A stretch of 35,000 bases of DNA from Stramonita haemastoma (GCA_030674155.1 CM060317.1:43242049-43277048), one strand, 5' to 3'. Positions 10,926-21,583 are shown, numbered from the stretch's first letter. Made by a program: numbers and translations. The notes: a model not told the origin generated them from the sequence alone.

Positions 10926-11278
10926 AAAAATGATATAGAAAAATATTCCTGTCATCCACGACACCCGCCAAAGCTGGCCGACACGTTCACAAATGATTGT
11001 GGATTAGTTTTTAAGGTGTATGCAACACGTGGCCTCAATTTCTGTCAGCTCACGAAGCCTCACATTATTAACTACTCGGTTACTCGGCCCCCAAGAAGGC
11101 GGAAAGGGGAAGGATGTGAAAGAGGAGAGAGAGGGGGAGGAAGAGGAGGAGGTGGGATGCAACAGATGGTGAAATGGCCGCTAACAGCAGCCCTGATTAT
11201 AACCCAGCTCTGCCATCGATCCTCACAGAGGTCTGTGAGAGAGGGAAAAGACCACACCAGATCTGAGTATAACTGAGA

Positions 11279-11312
11279 GACAGACAGACAGACAGACAGA
11301 GAGACAGAGATT
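11279..11312. repeat. Short (GACA)n tract
   Basis: A run of GACA and GAGACAGA units, one of many GACA seeds in this window. Confidence 0.85.
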
Positions 11313-11404
11313 GTTTCGCATTTACGTTTGATCTCGAATACTTTCAATTCGTCTGAACACATGCGAAAATATCATGTGAACGACTTTGTATATGTTCGAT
11401 TATA

Positions 11405-11610
11405 GATTTGCGCTATATAAATGCACATAATCATGTTTCCAGGTGCTCTCTGTTGATTTCACTAAAGCCTGTGATCCCACTGACCATAATCAAACACACA
11501 GTCTGCTGAATATGGTGTCATCCAAGGGTCCATCTCTGGCCATCTTTATTCTCAGTCTGTATAAAAGACCTACCTTCCTTTATACAAGGATGAGTGATGT
11601 GGAACTTTCC
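11405..11610 (+). pseudogene. Degenerate non-LTR retrotransposon reverse transcriptase fragment (block A region)
   Basis: From 11443 the plus-strand frame reads LSVDFTKACDPTDHN, which resembles the reverse-transcriptase block around the first catalytic Asp (typically VDFTKAFD in RTE-like and related non-LTR elements). It then decays through 'SLYKR' and 'DVELSSTS'. The invariant Phe and the following GxxQG block are not preserved, and no further RT motifs follow in frame, so it is a dead fragment. Just upstream, 'gcgctatataaatgcac' (11411-11427) resembles the 3' tails of some LINE and SINE elements, suggesting a second, nested element boundary. It could be a chance similarity, but the motif match is good. 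Confidence 0.5.
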
Positions 11611-11984
11611 TCGACGTCACAGCCAATGCTACACGCCACTCTGATAGCAGTGCCATGTCTCAGCCACTTCAAGTGGGTGTTGAAATTTAAACTTAATAGT
11701 GTAACTTAAATCATATGACCTTAATCCTGTTCTCAAACGAAACGTATGCTTATTTCAAGAGACAGACACACCCCATCTACAAAGCTCCCAACATCTTTTT
11801 CGGAAAGAATATAAACATGGAAGGTGTTGATCTTTACACCACCATTAGATGGGCTGATCCAATAAACACTTTTGTGGGATTTGGCACTGGACAAAGTTCA
11901 TTAGTTACGTTGTTTTCAATACACATTTAGCTTGCATTCCAGAAAACTGTTCCTGTATGAACAGGAGAGAATGAAAAGGAGAAC

Positions 11985-12325
11985 AGGGGGGAGACAGACA
12001 CAAACTGGCGGAGACAGATAAACAGACAGGCAGAAAGACAAACAGGCAGGCATGCAGGCTAACAGAGAAGTAGAGGCATACAGAGAGGGATCGAACTACG
12101 CTGTTACAAAACCCGAAGACTGAATTGAGACAGACAAAAAGACAGGCAGGCAGGCAGACAGACAGGCAGGCAGATATTAAGACAGACAGACAGACATATA
12201 GTCAGGCAAGCACACAAACAGACAGGCAAGCAGAGGAGATGCACAGAGAGGGATAGAGTTATATTGTTCAGCCACAACAGCCGAGGACTGAATTGGGCTT
12301 CAGCCGTGGTCGATAGATAGAGAGA
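11985..12325. repeat. GACA/GGCA microsatellites with a duplicated 165-bp segment
   Basis: 'catacagagagggatcgaac', then 'cgaagactgaattg', near 12077-12127 recurs as 'gcacagagagggatagag' and 'cgaggactgaattggg' near 12241-12297, each preceded by GACA/GGCA-type arrays. This indicates a tandem duplication of about 165 bp that includes the microsatellite. Confidence 0.7.
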
Positions 12326-12712
12326 CAGCGTTGTGTCCAGAACCAGCGTACCTTCTCACTGAGGGCACTGTCCTCAGGTCATCCCCCCTCCCCCATCCTC
12401 CCCTCTCCCCTTCACCCCCCTCTCACTCCCCCCGGGTGTTTGAGCATGCAAAATTATTCATTACTTGTATCGACGACTGCCCAATTATTCATTCCACTAT
12501 TGATTCATCCTACGCCCTGTGTACGGATTAGTCTCCCTTTTTGTGGCGGATTTTTTTTCTGAATAGGAGAATTGGGAGTGGAAGGGAAGGGGGGAGAGGG
12601 GAAAGGGGGGAAAGGGAGGTGAAGAGAAAGACTGGCTGCCTGCGTCTCTTAGTTAAAAGTACCTCTTTAAGTTTCAAAGACGACTACTTGTTCAGTTTTC
12701 TGTCTGCCGCTT
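12326..12712. other. Unannotated region with C-rich and purine-rich stretches
   Basis: A C-rich run (12380-12435) and a G/A-rich run (12565-12630) flank otherwise unremarkable DNA. The open frame starting at 12541 is driven by the CT and GTCT array downstream. Confidence 0.45.
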
Positions 12713-13232
<520 letters not shown>

Positions 13233-13387
13233 CATCTGCGTAAATCTAGAGATGTCCTGCTGAGTTGTAGACAGCAAGGATAGTTATAAATCTTTTTCTT
13301 TTAGAACTTGACCTTAGTACAGTTACCATCGGACAAACGACTTGGCAAAATGCCAATTAAAACTATACTGACGGACATCATAATACC

Positions 13388-13502
13388 TTCCTCCTCCTCT
13401 TCCTCCTCTTCCTCCTCTTCCTCCTTCTCCTCCTCCTTTATCTTCTTCTTCTTCTTCTTCTTCTTCTTCTTCTTCTTCTTCTTCTTCTGTTTTGTCCTCT
13501 GC
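13388..13502. repeat. (TCC)n and (CTT)n polypyrimidine tract
   Basis: TCC-type repeats cover 13388-13438, then (CTT)n to about 13488. This is an all-pyrimidine strand of roughly 110 bp with few interruptions, a candidate for triplex (H-DNA) formation. Confidence 0.9.
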
Positions 13503-13544
13503 TTCTTCTTTGTGAAAGATCAGACAGCAACTAGTTTTTTGTTT

Positions 13545-13935
13545 TCTATCAAAGGAGCGAAAGTGCGTTGCACTGCCGTTAAGTGCCGGACAAGTCAGGC
13601 CAAGTGCAACCGACTTCTGCTTGATTGAGAACTGTTGTCTCTTGGTTTAAACAGATTTTATTCAGAAATTTGAAACTCTGAAAACAAACATTTTGTAATC
13701 AAAGCAACAACAAGCTTGTAGCTTATGGTGTGTTTTATTGAACAATGAAAATGTCATGAACATGACGGAAGAAAAAGGGCAGAAGAAAATAGACAGCAAG
13801 GAAGTGAGAGGAAGAAAAGAAACAAGGCAGAAGCAAAGAGGGGAATAAAAAACATGGAATTCCTAGCACAGACTTTCCAGAAGGTGGGGATGCTATTTAT
13901 ACTGACAGACACCGGGCATCCCCATGGGAGAATCT
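13545..13935 (+). repeat. Dispersed repeat family R2, copy b (long form)
   Basis: The 5' anchor 'gtgcgttgcactgccgttaa' lies near 13562 and the 3' anchor 'attcctagcacagac' with 'gatgctatttatactgacag' near 13858-13908, matching 555-865 in order and strand. The purine-rich middle is longer here. It ends right where the reverse-transcriptase remnant region begins, so R2 could be part of, or an insertion target next to, that element. Confidence 0.7.
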
Positions 13936-14001
13936 GGAAGATGAAGAAGTGGACTCAGAATCAATGTTTACTCCAATTGTTGACTTGTCACTAAACTTCT
14001 C

Positions 14002-14754
14002 GAGGAGTTGTCTAAGACTTTCCGGCAGAATATATGTGACATACAGATCAGTGCAGAGAAAACCCAACTGATGACAAATAGTGCCAATGGCATTAGTACT
14101 GACATAATCATAGATGGCAAGAAAATGGAGACCGTCCATAGATTTAAATATCTGGGAGCTATAGAATAGGATGATGGATCAAAACCTGAAATTCTCTCCA
14201 GGATAGCCCAGACCGCAGCTACATTGACCAAACTAAAGTCCTCTTGACCGACAAGAACATCATCATCAGCTTCAAGATCAGACTGGTGCGTTCCCTGGTC
14301 ATGTTCATATTTTTGTACGCTTGTGAAATGTGGACCGCTGCTTTCAAAGCAGACATTGAAAGAAGAATAGGCAATGGAGATGAGATGCTTTCGCAAACTC
14401 CTTGATATCTCATACAGAGATCACACCACTAATAAGGAAGCTAAAACCCCAGAATTAAAAACGCAATCAGACCATATGAAGAGCTCATGACTTCAGCGAA
14501 AAAAAGCAAAGTAAAGTGGTACAGACACGTCACACCAACATCTAGACTGGCCAAGACTGTCCTACAGGGAACAGTGCCAGAAGGAAGTCGAAGAGGCAGA
14601 GAGAGAAAACGCTGGGAAAACAACATCAGAGAGTGGACGGGCCTTGAGAGAAACGATTTGCTACAGAAAGTAGAGGACCGCGGGGAGTGGAGGAAGCTGG
14701 ATGTAAAAATCTCCATTGGTGCCCCCACGGTCCGCGAAACTACGAGATAGGTGA
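14002..14754 (+). pseudogene. Dead non-LTR (RTE-like) retrotransposon: 3' part of reverse transcriptase and C-terminal region
   Basis: Conceptual translation follows the end of the palm and the thumb region of a non-LTR reverse transcriptase. AEKTQLMTN is followed by RFKYLGA, then in shifted frames 'FLYACEMWT'-like and 'EMRCFRKLLDISYRDH' strings, and finally an intact C-terminal frame (14487-14750) with KVKWYRHVT, LAKTVLQGTVP and RKRWENNIREWTGL. These are well-known landmarks of a retrotransposon group abundant in molluscs and corals. Damage includes an in-frame TAG at 14167 and several frameshifts between about 14240 and 14490. The endonuclease and catalytic YADD region are absent, as expected for a 5'-truncated copy. 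The likely natural stop is TGA at 14752, in a frame shifted from the open one. It is not a host gene. Clade assignment (RTE-like) is from motif memory only. Confidence 0.85.
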
Positions 14755-14785
14755 AGGTGGAGGTGAAGGTAAAGGAATACTAGGC
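14751..14785 (+). repeat. Short GGTGAA-type 3' tail of the retrotransposon
   Basis: Immediately after the presumed stop codon comes a small array of 'ggtgaa' and 'ggtgga' units. RTE-group elements usually end in short simple repeats rather than poly(A), so this is likely the element's 3' terminus. The array is short enough to have arisen independently. Confidence 0.55.
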
Positions 14786-15029
14786 AAGCTGAACCTGTTC
14801 CAGCATATCCCTCTGCAGACTACAGTATGCATGCTGGGCATGTTCCTACCGCCCACAGCACCGCCACAGCTGGTCTGTTCTTCTGCAAAAGGCATACGGG
14901 TTTTCAGTGTGTTCAAAATGGCTTGCATGTATTTGCGTAGAGGCCTTCATGCATAGCCTTCTGCACAGACCTAGCTGGCATGAGATGGAGCCAGTGCCAC
15001 GTGAAGTGGGAAACCTATCAGGCAGATGC

Positions 15030-15112
15030 CCTGCTGGATATTCGAACCTGCGCCCTCAGTGCCCATCGAGTCATACTCTCCGTTTCTAGTCACTGGACCG
15101 TTCCGCCTTCTT
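15030..15112 (-). mobile_element. tRNA-like SINE head
   Basis: On the minus strand a box B-like 'aggttcgaatatcc' (complement of about 15036-15049) lies about 45 bp downstream of a box A-like 'ggtccagtgactagaaacgg' (complement of about 15080-15099). The spacing fits a tRNA-type pol III promoter. No good cloverleaf forms, so this is a SINE head rather than a tRNA gene. The body 3' of it (toward 14940) was not matched to the other SINE copies. The SINE family is undetermined. Confidence 0.55.
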
Positions 15113-15167
15113 CCATTTATCCATGACAAAATGCCACGATAAACCAAACAGCTACAACTAAACAAGC

Positions 15168-15173
<6 letters not shown>

Positions 15174-15203
<30 letters not shown>

Positions 15204-15330
15204 GTGCGTGCGTGCGTGCGTGCGTGGTGCGTGCGTGTGTGTGGTGTGTGTGTGTGTGTGCGTGTGCGTGCGTGTGTGCGTGATGTGTGTGCGTGCGCGC
15301 GGCGCGCGCGCGCGCGCGCGCGCGCGCGCG

Positions 15331-15364
<34 letters not shown>
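15174..15364. repeat. (GT)n-(GC)n-(GT)n alternating purine/pyrimidine tract
   Basis: GT and GTGC repeats run from 15174, a nearly pure (GC)n core lies at 15295-15330, and (GT)n continues to 15364. Alternating purine/pyrimidine sequence with a GC core is the classical Z-DNA-prone arrangement. The open frames with Cys/Val or Thr/His runs are artefacts. Confidence 0.95.
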
Positions 15365-15368
<4 letters not shown>

Positions 15369-15369
15369 A

Positions 15370-15846
15370 GAGAGGGGGGGAGGGAACGCTGTACGCTGAA
15401 CACTGAAGTTGTTTATTGTACTTCAGCCTTTGGCGTTTCAATTAAAAGGGAAGGAGAAAAAAAATGAAGAAAATGGAAGATAACTTCGCGTAGTCTTTCA
15501 TAAGACCTTGTCATAAGTATGCACCTTGGCATGTGCCCAAAACTGTGTTCCTGAAAATGCATATTCCAAAATCATAGATAAAGTGCGACTTAGACAAACA
15601 ATTCAAACAAATTTTAGCTCAAGGTTACGGAACAAAACATACTTCAAACTGTGACCAAAGTTGATAATAGAGTTATACCTGACAATGTCAACACACAAGC
15701 ATTCAAAATACAAACATCAAGTGCAGTGTACATCGAAAAGCTGAAATCCTTCACAAACTAGTGCATTTTCAGAAGTCACCATATTAGAAAACTGTACCTA
15801 ATGAATATAATCGTCAGCCGTAGGTTAGTGCAATGTGAACACACAG

Positions 15847-15847
<1 letters not shown>
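15370..15847. other. Unannotated AT-rich region
   Basis: No gene or repeat family found. Starts with a GA/G-rich edge of the preceding microsatellite. Confidence 0.5.
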
Positions 15848-15904
<57 letters not shown>

Positions 15905-15945
15905 GACAAATATTCAAAGACAAACAAACAAAGGAGGGCAGAGGC

Positions 15946-15980
<35 letters not shown>
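15848..15980. repeat. (GA)n and (GACA)n microsatellites
   Basis: Pure (GA)n covers about 15852-15900. After a 40-bp spacer, (GACA)n covers about 15946-15980. Confidence 0.95.
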
Positions 15981-16504
15981 GAAAAAGATGTATTGCTGTG
16001 TCGAGGAAATGTAATAAAGGCGGGCGGTCATTTTTCATTCTCCAGCACCCAAGTCTGTCTGCGCCACACAAAGACATTCATCATTCAAATGTATGGTTAA
16101 AAAAACAGACAACAGTGTTACGAAAGAAATAAAGAGATAGACGAAAGAAAGTGTGGACAAATAACACACAAATTATAATAATAATAAGAGACAAGTGTAG
16201 AGAAAATGATTGTGTGATAAAAATAAAAAAAAGGAAACGTATTTTTAAAGTACAGCTCTCATTTCTCAGACTTCCCCCATGGGAGTGCCAGGGGCCAGTC
16301 AGTACATTTTATACAGCACCCCTACCCGGAAATTCCTTGCTACGAATTCCCTTTTTTCTATCCCTCTCTTTCTTTATTTCTGCCTTGTTTCGTTTCTTCC
16401 TTTCATCCCTTTAGTGTCTCCTTTTCCTCCTGCCACCTCCTTCTTGTCTGTTTTCCACCTTCACGGTCCATTCCCCTGCCTTTTTTCAAGAAAGACCTGA
16501 AACA

Positions 16505-16605
16505 TAACTATTCTCTCCCACGCCGAAGCTGGATATGCTGGGTCTGACTTGTCAGGCGCTTATCGGCAGCGCAACGCATTTATGCTTCTATGACAGACAA
16601 ACAAT
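16505..16605 (-). repeat. Dispersed repeat family R2, copy c (5' anchor only)
   Basis: The complement contains 'aaatgcgttgcgctgccgat', 'gcgcctgacaagtcag' and 'cttcggcgtgggagaga', aligning with 572-665 and 13562-13640. Only the 5' anchor is present, which makes this block of about 90 bp the most mobile or best conserved part of R2. The copy keeps more CpG than the other two, so it may be the youngest. Confidence 0.65.
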
Positions 16606-16859
16606 AAGATGAAAGCTGTCTGAGCGTTCGACGAAGAATTTCTCAGAACTCTGTGGTGCGGTGGGCATTAATATGACATTCCACGCACATCACACTCCAC
16701 AGTTGTGGCCTACTTGAAAACTTGTAAACGACATGACATTAAAAAGGTGGAGGTAACTGTAGGCTGGAAAACGAAGCTGTAGCCCTTACTGCCCTACTCT
16801 GTCTGCCTGAGCAACAAAGACCCGGAAAAGTGCCAAGGGTGGCTCCTGAAATCAAGCAT

Positions 16860-17240
16860 GGGACTTATGTCAGAAATATCAAAGCCCACATTGTTATGCA
16901 AGGTAGCAGGGCACACTATGTCAGAAGTATCAAAGCCCACATTGTTATGCAAGGTAGCAGGGCACACTATGTCAGAAGTATCAAAGCCCACATTGTTATG
17001 CAAGGTAGCAGGGTACACGACAGTTACCAGCATCCTTCAGTACCGGAGATCACTCAGTCATGTGTGTAATCTGGTTGCTGTGTGTCTGCCTCTTCCCCCA
17101 GGGAGAAGAGAAGAGAAGTGAAAGACTTCCAAAGTTCTCTGCAGTTTTCATTTCCTGTCAGCGATTTCCTTCCGCACTTCCTGTGAGTTACAATAGGGAT
17201 GTTGATGGTGCCTCACACAAGTTTACATCTCCTCCCTCAC
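16860..17240 (+). repeat. Duplicated module A, block 1, including a 51-bp tandem triplicate
   Basis: A 51-bp unit ('atcaaagcccacattgtt' ... 'gcaaggtagcagggcacac') is repeated three times at about 16865-17016. It is followed by 'agatcactcagtcatgtg', 'tctggttgctgtgtgtc' and 'catttcctgtcagcgatttcc'. The same order of landmarks occurs at 21640-21960, where the 51-bp unit is single. The unit is 17 codons long, so small open frames run through it. I do not regard them as genes. Confidence 0.7.
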
Positions 17241-17545
17241 CAACTTAAAGAAACACCAGGGCTGTTGTCTCAGGAAAAGTTTACATGTCCTCACCAACAT
17301 AAAGAAAAGCAGGGCTGTTGTCTCAGGAAAAGTTTACATGTCCTCACCAACTAAAGAAACAGCAGGGCTGTTGTCTCAGAAAAGTTAATGTCCTCACAAC
17401 ATAAGAACAGCGGCTTTATCAGAAGTTACGCCTCTACACCAACATAAAGAAGCAGCAGGGCTGTTGTCTCAGGAAAAGTTTACATGTCCTCACCAACATA
17501 AAGAAACAGCAGGGCTGTTGTCTCAGGAAAAGTTTACGCCTTCCA
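17241..17545. repeat. Minisatellite of about 54 bp, six copies
   Basis: Units contain 'agcagggctgttgtctcagg' followed by 'aaaagtttacatgtcctc' and 'accaacataaagaaa'. Five are well conserved; one (about 17398-17440) is heavily decayed. A single related string ('ccaccgaaagaagaaacagt') sits at the equivalent place in module B near 21930, so the array seems to have expanded only in module A. Confidence 0.85.
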
Positions 17546-18269
17546 CAAGAGCAGCTTGAGGCTTTCATCCACACCACCACATGGAAGACAGCTTGAGTTT
17601 TCAAGTTTTCTATTTTAGTTTCTGTTTTCTTCAGCTTTTTCCCCTGAGGTGGTGATGGTGGCGTTTACCGTGTGTGGAGCATTCCCAGATGTATCACATT
17701 ACTTCAGCACAGCAGTCTCTCAGCAGATGGGCTTTAGTCACAGCATAACCCAATGAGATTGGGAGACCATCAGGAACTGGATCAAATTGATTTGAGTTGA
17801 TTGTCAGTTACAGGCTAAACATGTTCCCGATTCTGTGACCGATTTTCTGCTAACCAACTAAAGCTGGTATGAATATGGCATCTTTAGCGACTGTGCTCCA
17901 CCGTTGCTTTCTTTTCTATTCATGAGAGGCATCTGCACCTTCTCTTTCGCCTCTTCTTCTCAGTTACAGTTTCTGTGACTGAACATTAATAGTTCTCTGT
18001 GCAGCTCTGACTTGAATGCACCAAAGAACAAGCTGGAGACTCCGTGTTGATGAATATTATCAGAATGTAAACAGCATCTCTGGCACCTGACAAAAAAGGG
18101 AGATAGTAAAAACAAAAAGCAAAGTGCAAATGCATTATGCGTGCAAGCTGAAATGGGAGATTATAAAACTCTCCATCTTAACAAATCCTCACTTTAATTC
18201 ATCAGGCGCCACTGAGATTAAAACCAGCTAACATTGACGTCAGAGCATGAGGACTAGAAACCTGTTGCC
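17546..18269. other. Unannotated part of duplicated module A
   Basis: No gene recognised. The first part ('ttttcttcagctttttcccc' near 17625) has a likely counterpart near 22020-22040 in module B. The rest is too diverged for an eye alignment. Confidence 0.45.
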
Positions 18270-19194
18270 ATATTCACACCACTCTTGTGCCGATGAAAGA
18301 AAGAAAAGAAAGAAAGAAAACAAACAAAAAAAAAAAAACAAACAAACAAAAAAGAAAGGTGAAAGGATGGGAGAGAGAGGGAGGAAAAGTAAAAAGAAGC
18401 CAACTGTAAGAAAAAAAATGTGGAGCCCACATGTTGAATTTAATTTCTCCCAACGGTTGTGTTCCAAGAAGACTAAAGAAAGGAAGCAAGAAAAAGGGAA
18501 CACGGGAGGACGTAAAAGAGCAAGGAGAGTAAAGAAAAGAAAGAGGAGCAAAAGGAGGAGAGCACAGAAAATACAAATGCAGAGAGAGGCGTTAAGAAAG
18601 AAGACAAGAAAAGAACAACAATGGCTACAATTGGAAAAAAGAAAGAGGGGAATCTAGAAAACAGCGGAAAAGATTTTTTTTTTTTTTAAAAAGGAAGGCC
18701 ACCACAACAGCAAAAAAGGGCAAAGAATTGCAAGATGTAGATGTCAACAGGAACAAAAGCCATACAAACACAGACATTTTCAAAGCCAAAAAAACCTCAA
18801 AAGAAAAGGGAAACAATGAAACAAAGAAATATACCCCAAAAAGTTAAAACAATTCTTTTAAAAAATAAAACAACAAGAGATACACAATAGGCCAACACTA
18901 AAATGGAACATTTTTAGATAAACAATAATCTAATACTAAATGGAAAATTGTTTAGATATGCAGTAAGCCAATATTAAAATGAAACATTGTTTTAAATCAT
19001 TCTACTCCTTCCCCAACCACCAAGTCTACCACCCCTCCCCTAACATCCCCATCTCCACCCAACCCCTGCCAAACTCTCTGTCCACTCCACTGGGGCAGCC
19101 AGGGTGAGAGTCTCTCAGAGCAGCCTGCAGTCATGCTGGTCATGTGCCCATAATCAGGAGGACAAGAGGACCTTTCCATTGCCTTTTTTTCTGA
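18270..19194 (+). repeat. Duplicated module A, block 2 (5' flank of satellite)
   Basis: Purine-rich DNA aligning with 22960-23818. Shared landmarks in order are 'gaaagaaagaaaag', 'gttccaagaagactaaagaa' (in B 'tctccaagaagcatgaag'), 'acaacaatggctacaa', 'gaattgcaagatgtagatgt' and a pyrimidine-rich stretch ending in 'cagccagggtgagagtctc'. The basic open frame at 18247-18657 merely translates the purine-rich strand (Lys/Arg/Glu) and has no counterpart frame in module B. Confidence 0.75.
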
Positions 19195-19850
19195 TACAGC
19201 CACAAAAAGGGCGCCCTCTTTCTGAACAAGTTCAAAGGAAGGCAGGACTCACTCTTTCTGAATACATCCATAGAGAATGGTGCCCTGTTTACAAACAGAT
19301 CTACAAGGGAGGGTGCCCTCAATCTGAACGATTTCCACAGGTGAGTGTTCCCTCTTTCTGAATATATCTACAAAGAAGGGTACCCTTTCTTTTGCACATA
19401 CCTTCAAAGAAGGGCTTACTCTTTCTGAACACATCCACAAGGAAGATGCCGCATTGGGCTCTAACTCTTTCTGAACACATCTGCAAAGAAGCGCCCTCTT
19501 CTGAACACATCTGCAAAGAAGCACCTCTTCTAAACATTACAGGAAGCACCCTCTTAAACATATTCACAGAGGAGGGCACTCTCTCTGTGAACAAATCCAC
19601 TGAAAAAGGTGCCCTCTTTCTGAACACAACATAGAGAAGGGCGCTCTCTTTCCTGACATATCTACAGGAATCACCCTCTCTAGACGCATTCACAGAGGAT
19701 GGCACTCTCTTTCTGAACACATCCACAGAGAAGGGCGCCTGCTCTAAACACATCTACAAAAGATGGCATGCTACTTTCTGAACTCAATCAATAGGGAGGA
19801 CATTCTCTTTGAACACGTTCATAGAGGAGGGCACTCTCTTTCCACAAGAC
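19195..19850 (+). repeat. Degenerate 33-bp satellite array, module A
   Basis: About 18-20 strongly diverged units built around 'gggcgccctctttctgaaca' plus a 'catccacagagaa'-like part. The period is still about 33 bp. This is the low-copy, decayed counterpart of the three arrays at 23819-26515. Frames through it on both strands are broken, and none is a credible gene. Confidence 0.8.
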
Positions 19851-19990
19851 TTGAAGGGCAACAAGAAAGGACATGAGCCATGGAGGACACGCGTGCTTAA
19901 AGACAGGAGGAAGAAACTTTCTTGTCCGTCTTTCTCTCTCTGTGTTGCTGTTTTATTCCCAGCTTTTTAGGTCATTTCTATACTAGGGAT
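19851..19990 (+). repeat. Duplicated module A, block 2 (3' flank of satellite)
   Basis: 'catgagccatggaggacacg', 'cgtgcttaaagacagga' and 'ttcttgtccgtc' align in order with 26563-26640 ('catgagcgatggaggaagcg', 'cgtgcacgaggacaaaa', 'cttccgtgcc'). Confidence 0.75.
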
Positions 19991-20038
19991 TCTATGGTTG
20001 TGGGATTAGTAACGTTTGTGTGGGTGGGTAGGATAGGT

Positions 20039-20043
20039 GGTGT

Positions 20044-20117
<74 letters not shown>
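20039..20117. repeat. (GT)n microsatellite
   Basis: Nearly uninterrupted GT over about 75 bp. Confidence 0.97.
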
Positions 20118-20118
<1 letters not shown>

Positions 20119-20487
20119 ATGAAAACTCACACAAGCATGAGGAAGTACATTGCAGGTGTATATCTCTAGTGTTTTTGATTGCAATAAAGAATAAGCCTTT
20201 TTTTCTATTTCATATTTCAACAAGACTCCAAGATTTTTTTATACTGATCAAGTCATCAAGGTGGTATTTTTATGAACACTTTTTGCCTCAGTTCTGATTA
20301 TAATTATTGTCAAAATCTTAGCGTGACTCTTGATCAACTACGTTGTAGTTTTATAACTATGAATAAACTTTTTTAGTTCTAAGAGTGATTTTTGAAGGAG
20401 CTGTACACATGAAAATGACATAACTTGTTTTTTCCATTGCATGTTCTCCATTTCCAAAGTGGTTTGTTTTTTTCTCTACGGATAGTA
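20118..20487. other. Unannotated AT-rich region
   Basis: No gene or repeat family seen. Confidence 0.45.
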
Positions 20488-20720
20488 AAACGAGAGAGAG
20501 AAGCAGGCAGACAGACAGAGGCAGAGAGGAGATGAAAAGGGGGAGATATAGAGGGAGATGGGCAGGACAAGTTGATTCATAGCTTCAGACGTTGTAAATG
20601 GATGCTTCAGTTCACCATCCTTCTTCTCTGAGACAAGATGGCGCCAGTGTAGCGCTCTGCCACCCCTGTCTGGTTGCCCACATTCAGAAAGTAGAGAGGA
20701 ATCTCTTTTTAAGCAGTCCA
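20488..20720 (+). repeat. Duplicated module A, block 3
   Basis: A short GA/GACA-rich stretch (20490-20560) is followed by 'ggacaagttgattcat', 'ggatgcttcagttcaccatc', 'cttctctgagacaagatgg' and 'cagaaagtagagagga'. The same landmarks in the same order lie at 27403-27610, where the GA tract is long and pure. Confidence 0.75.
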
Positions 20721-21191
20721 CCTCCACACCATTCTTGTATGGTGTTATTTTGCAGTCAGAACGCATACACACATAGAAATGGTATACAGAATATTATGAA
20801 AATGGTATATACCACACTAAAATGGAAGACTCATGTTTAGACAGATTACATCATACGTAAAGTTATACAGGTACACGTAATTATGTGCACGCTCATACAC
20901 AGACATAACACATATGCATGTCATTTTTTCATCTATCACAGAAAATAGAATATCATTTCTGAAATATTTCAATGACTAGTAAGGGACTTTCTGTTAAATA
21001 TAGTTATAGGCATAGTTCAAACTGTATGTGTGTGTGTGTTTAGTCAAATCACATAGCATTACCGTATTGACAGTGATTTACTTATGGTACGGCAGACCTT
21101 ATATCATCTAATACGTAAGTGTCATTGATTTTTACCTGTCATCTGATGTATAAAGCAACATAAGATCAAAGGGCCAACAGCTATTGCTTGA
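20721..21191. other. Unannotated AT-rich spacer between modules A and B
   Basis: No feature supported. Confidence 0.45.
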
Positions 21192-21583
21192 TTGAGTTAC
21201 TAAGCATGTAACTTCTCTATGTAACTGAGTAACTCTGTTACTTCTCTATGTAACCGAGTAACTCTTTTACTTCTTCATGTGACTGAGTAACTCTGTCACT
21301 TCTCTATGTAACTGAGTAACTCTGTCACTTCTCTATGTAACTGAGTAACTCTGTCACTTCTCTATGTAACTGAGTAACTCTGTCACTTCTCTATGTAACT
21401 GAGTAACTGTCACTTCTCTATGTATTTGAGTAACTGTGTCACTTCTCTATGTAACTGAGTAACTGTGTCACTTCTCTGTGTGACTGAGTAACTTTGTTAC
21501 TTCTCTATGTGACTGAGCAACTCTGTTCTCTATGTAACTGAGCAACTCTGTGACTTCTGCATGTGACTAACTCTGCCACTTCT
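21192..21583. repeat. Minisatellite of about 29 bp, about 13 copies
   Basis: Units contain 'acttctctatgtaactgagt' followed by 'aactctgtc'. The central units (about 21285-21400) are almost identical and the outer ones diverge, the usual sign of homogenisation by slippage or unequal exchange in the middle. The array lies just before the start of module B. Confidence 0.95.

Noticed and set aside
14487..14750. Host gene encoding an 87-aa basic protein
   Set aside because: It is the C-terminal end of a retrotransposon polyprotein, with disabling lesions upstream.
18247..18657. 136-aa very basic frame resembling a nuclear or ribosomal-type protein
   Set aside because: It reflects the purine-rich strand (AAA, AGA, GAA codons). 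The homologous module B region does not keep the frame.
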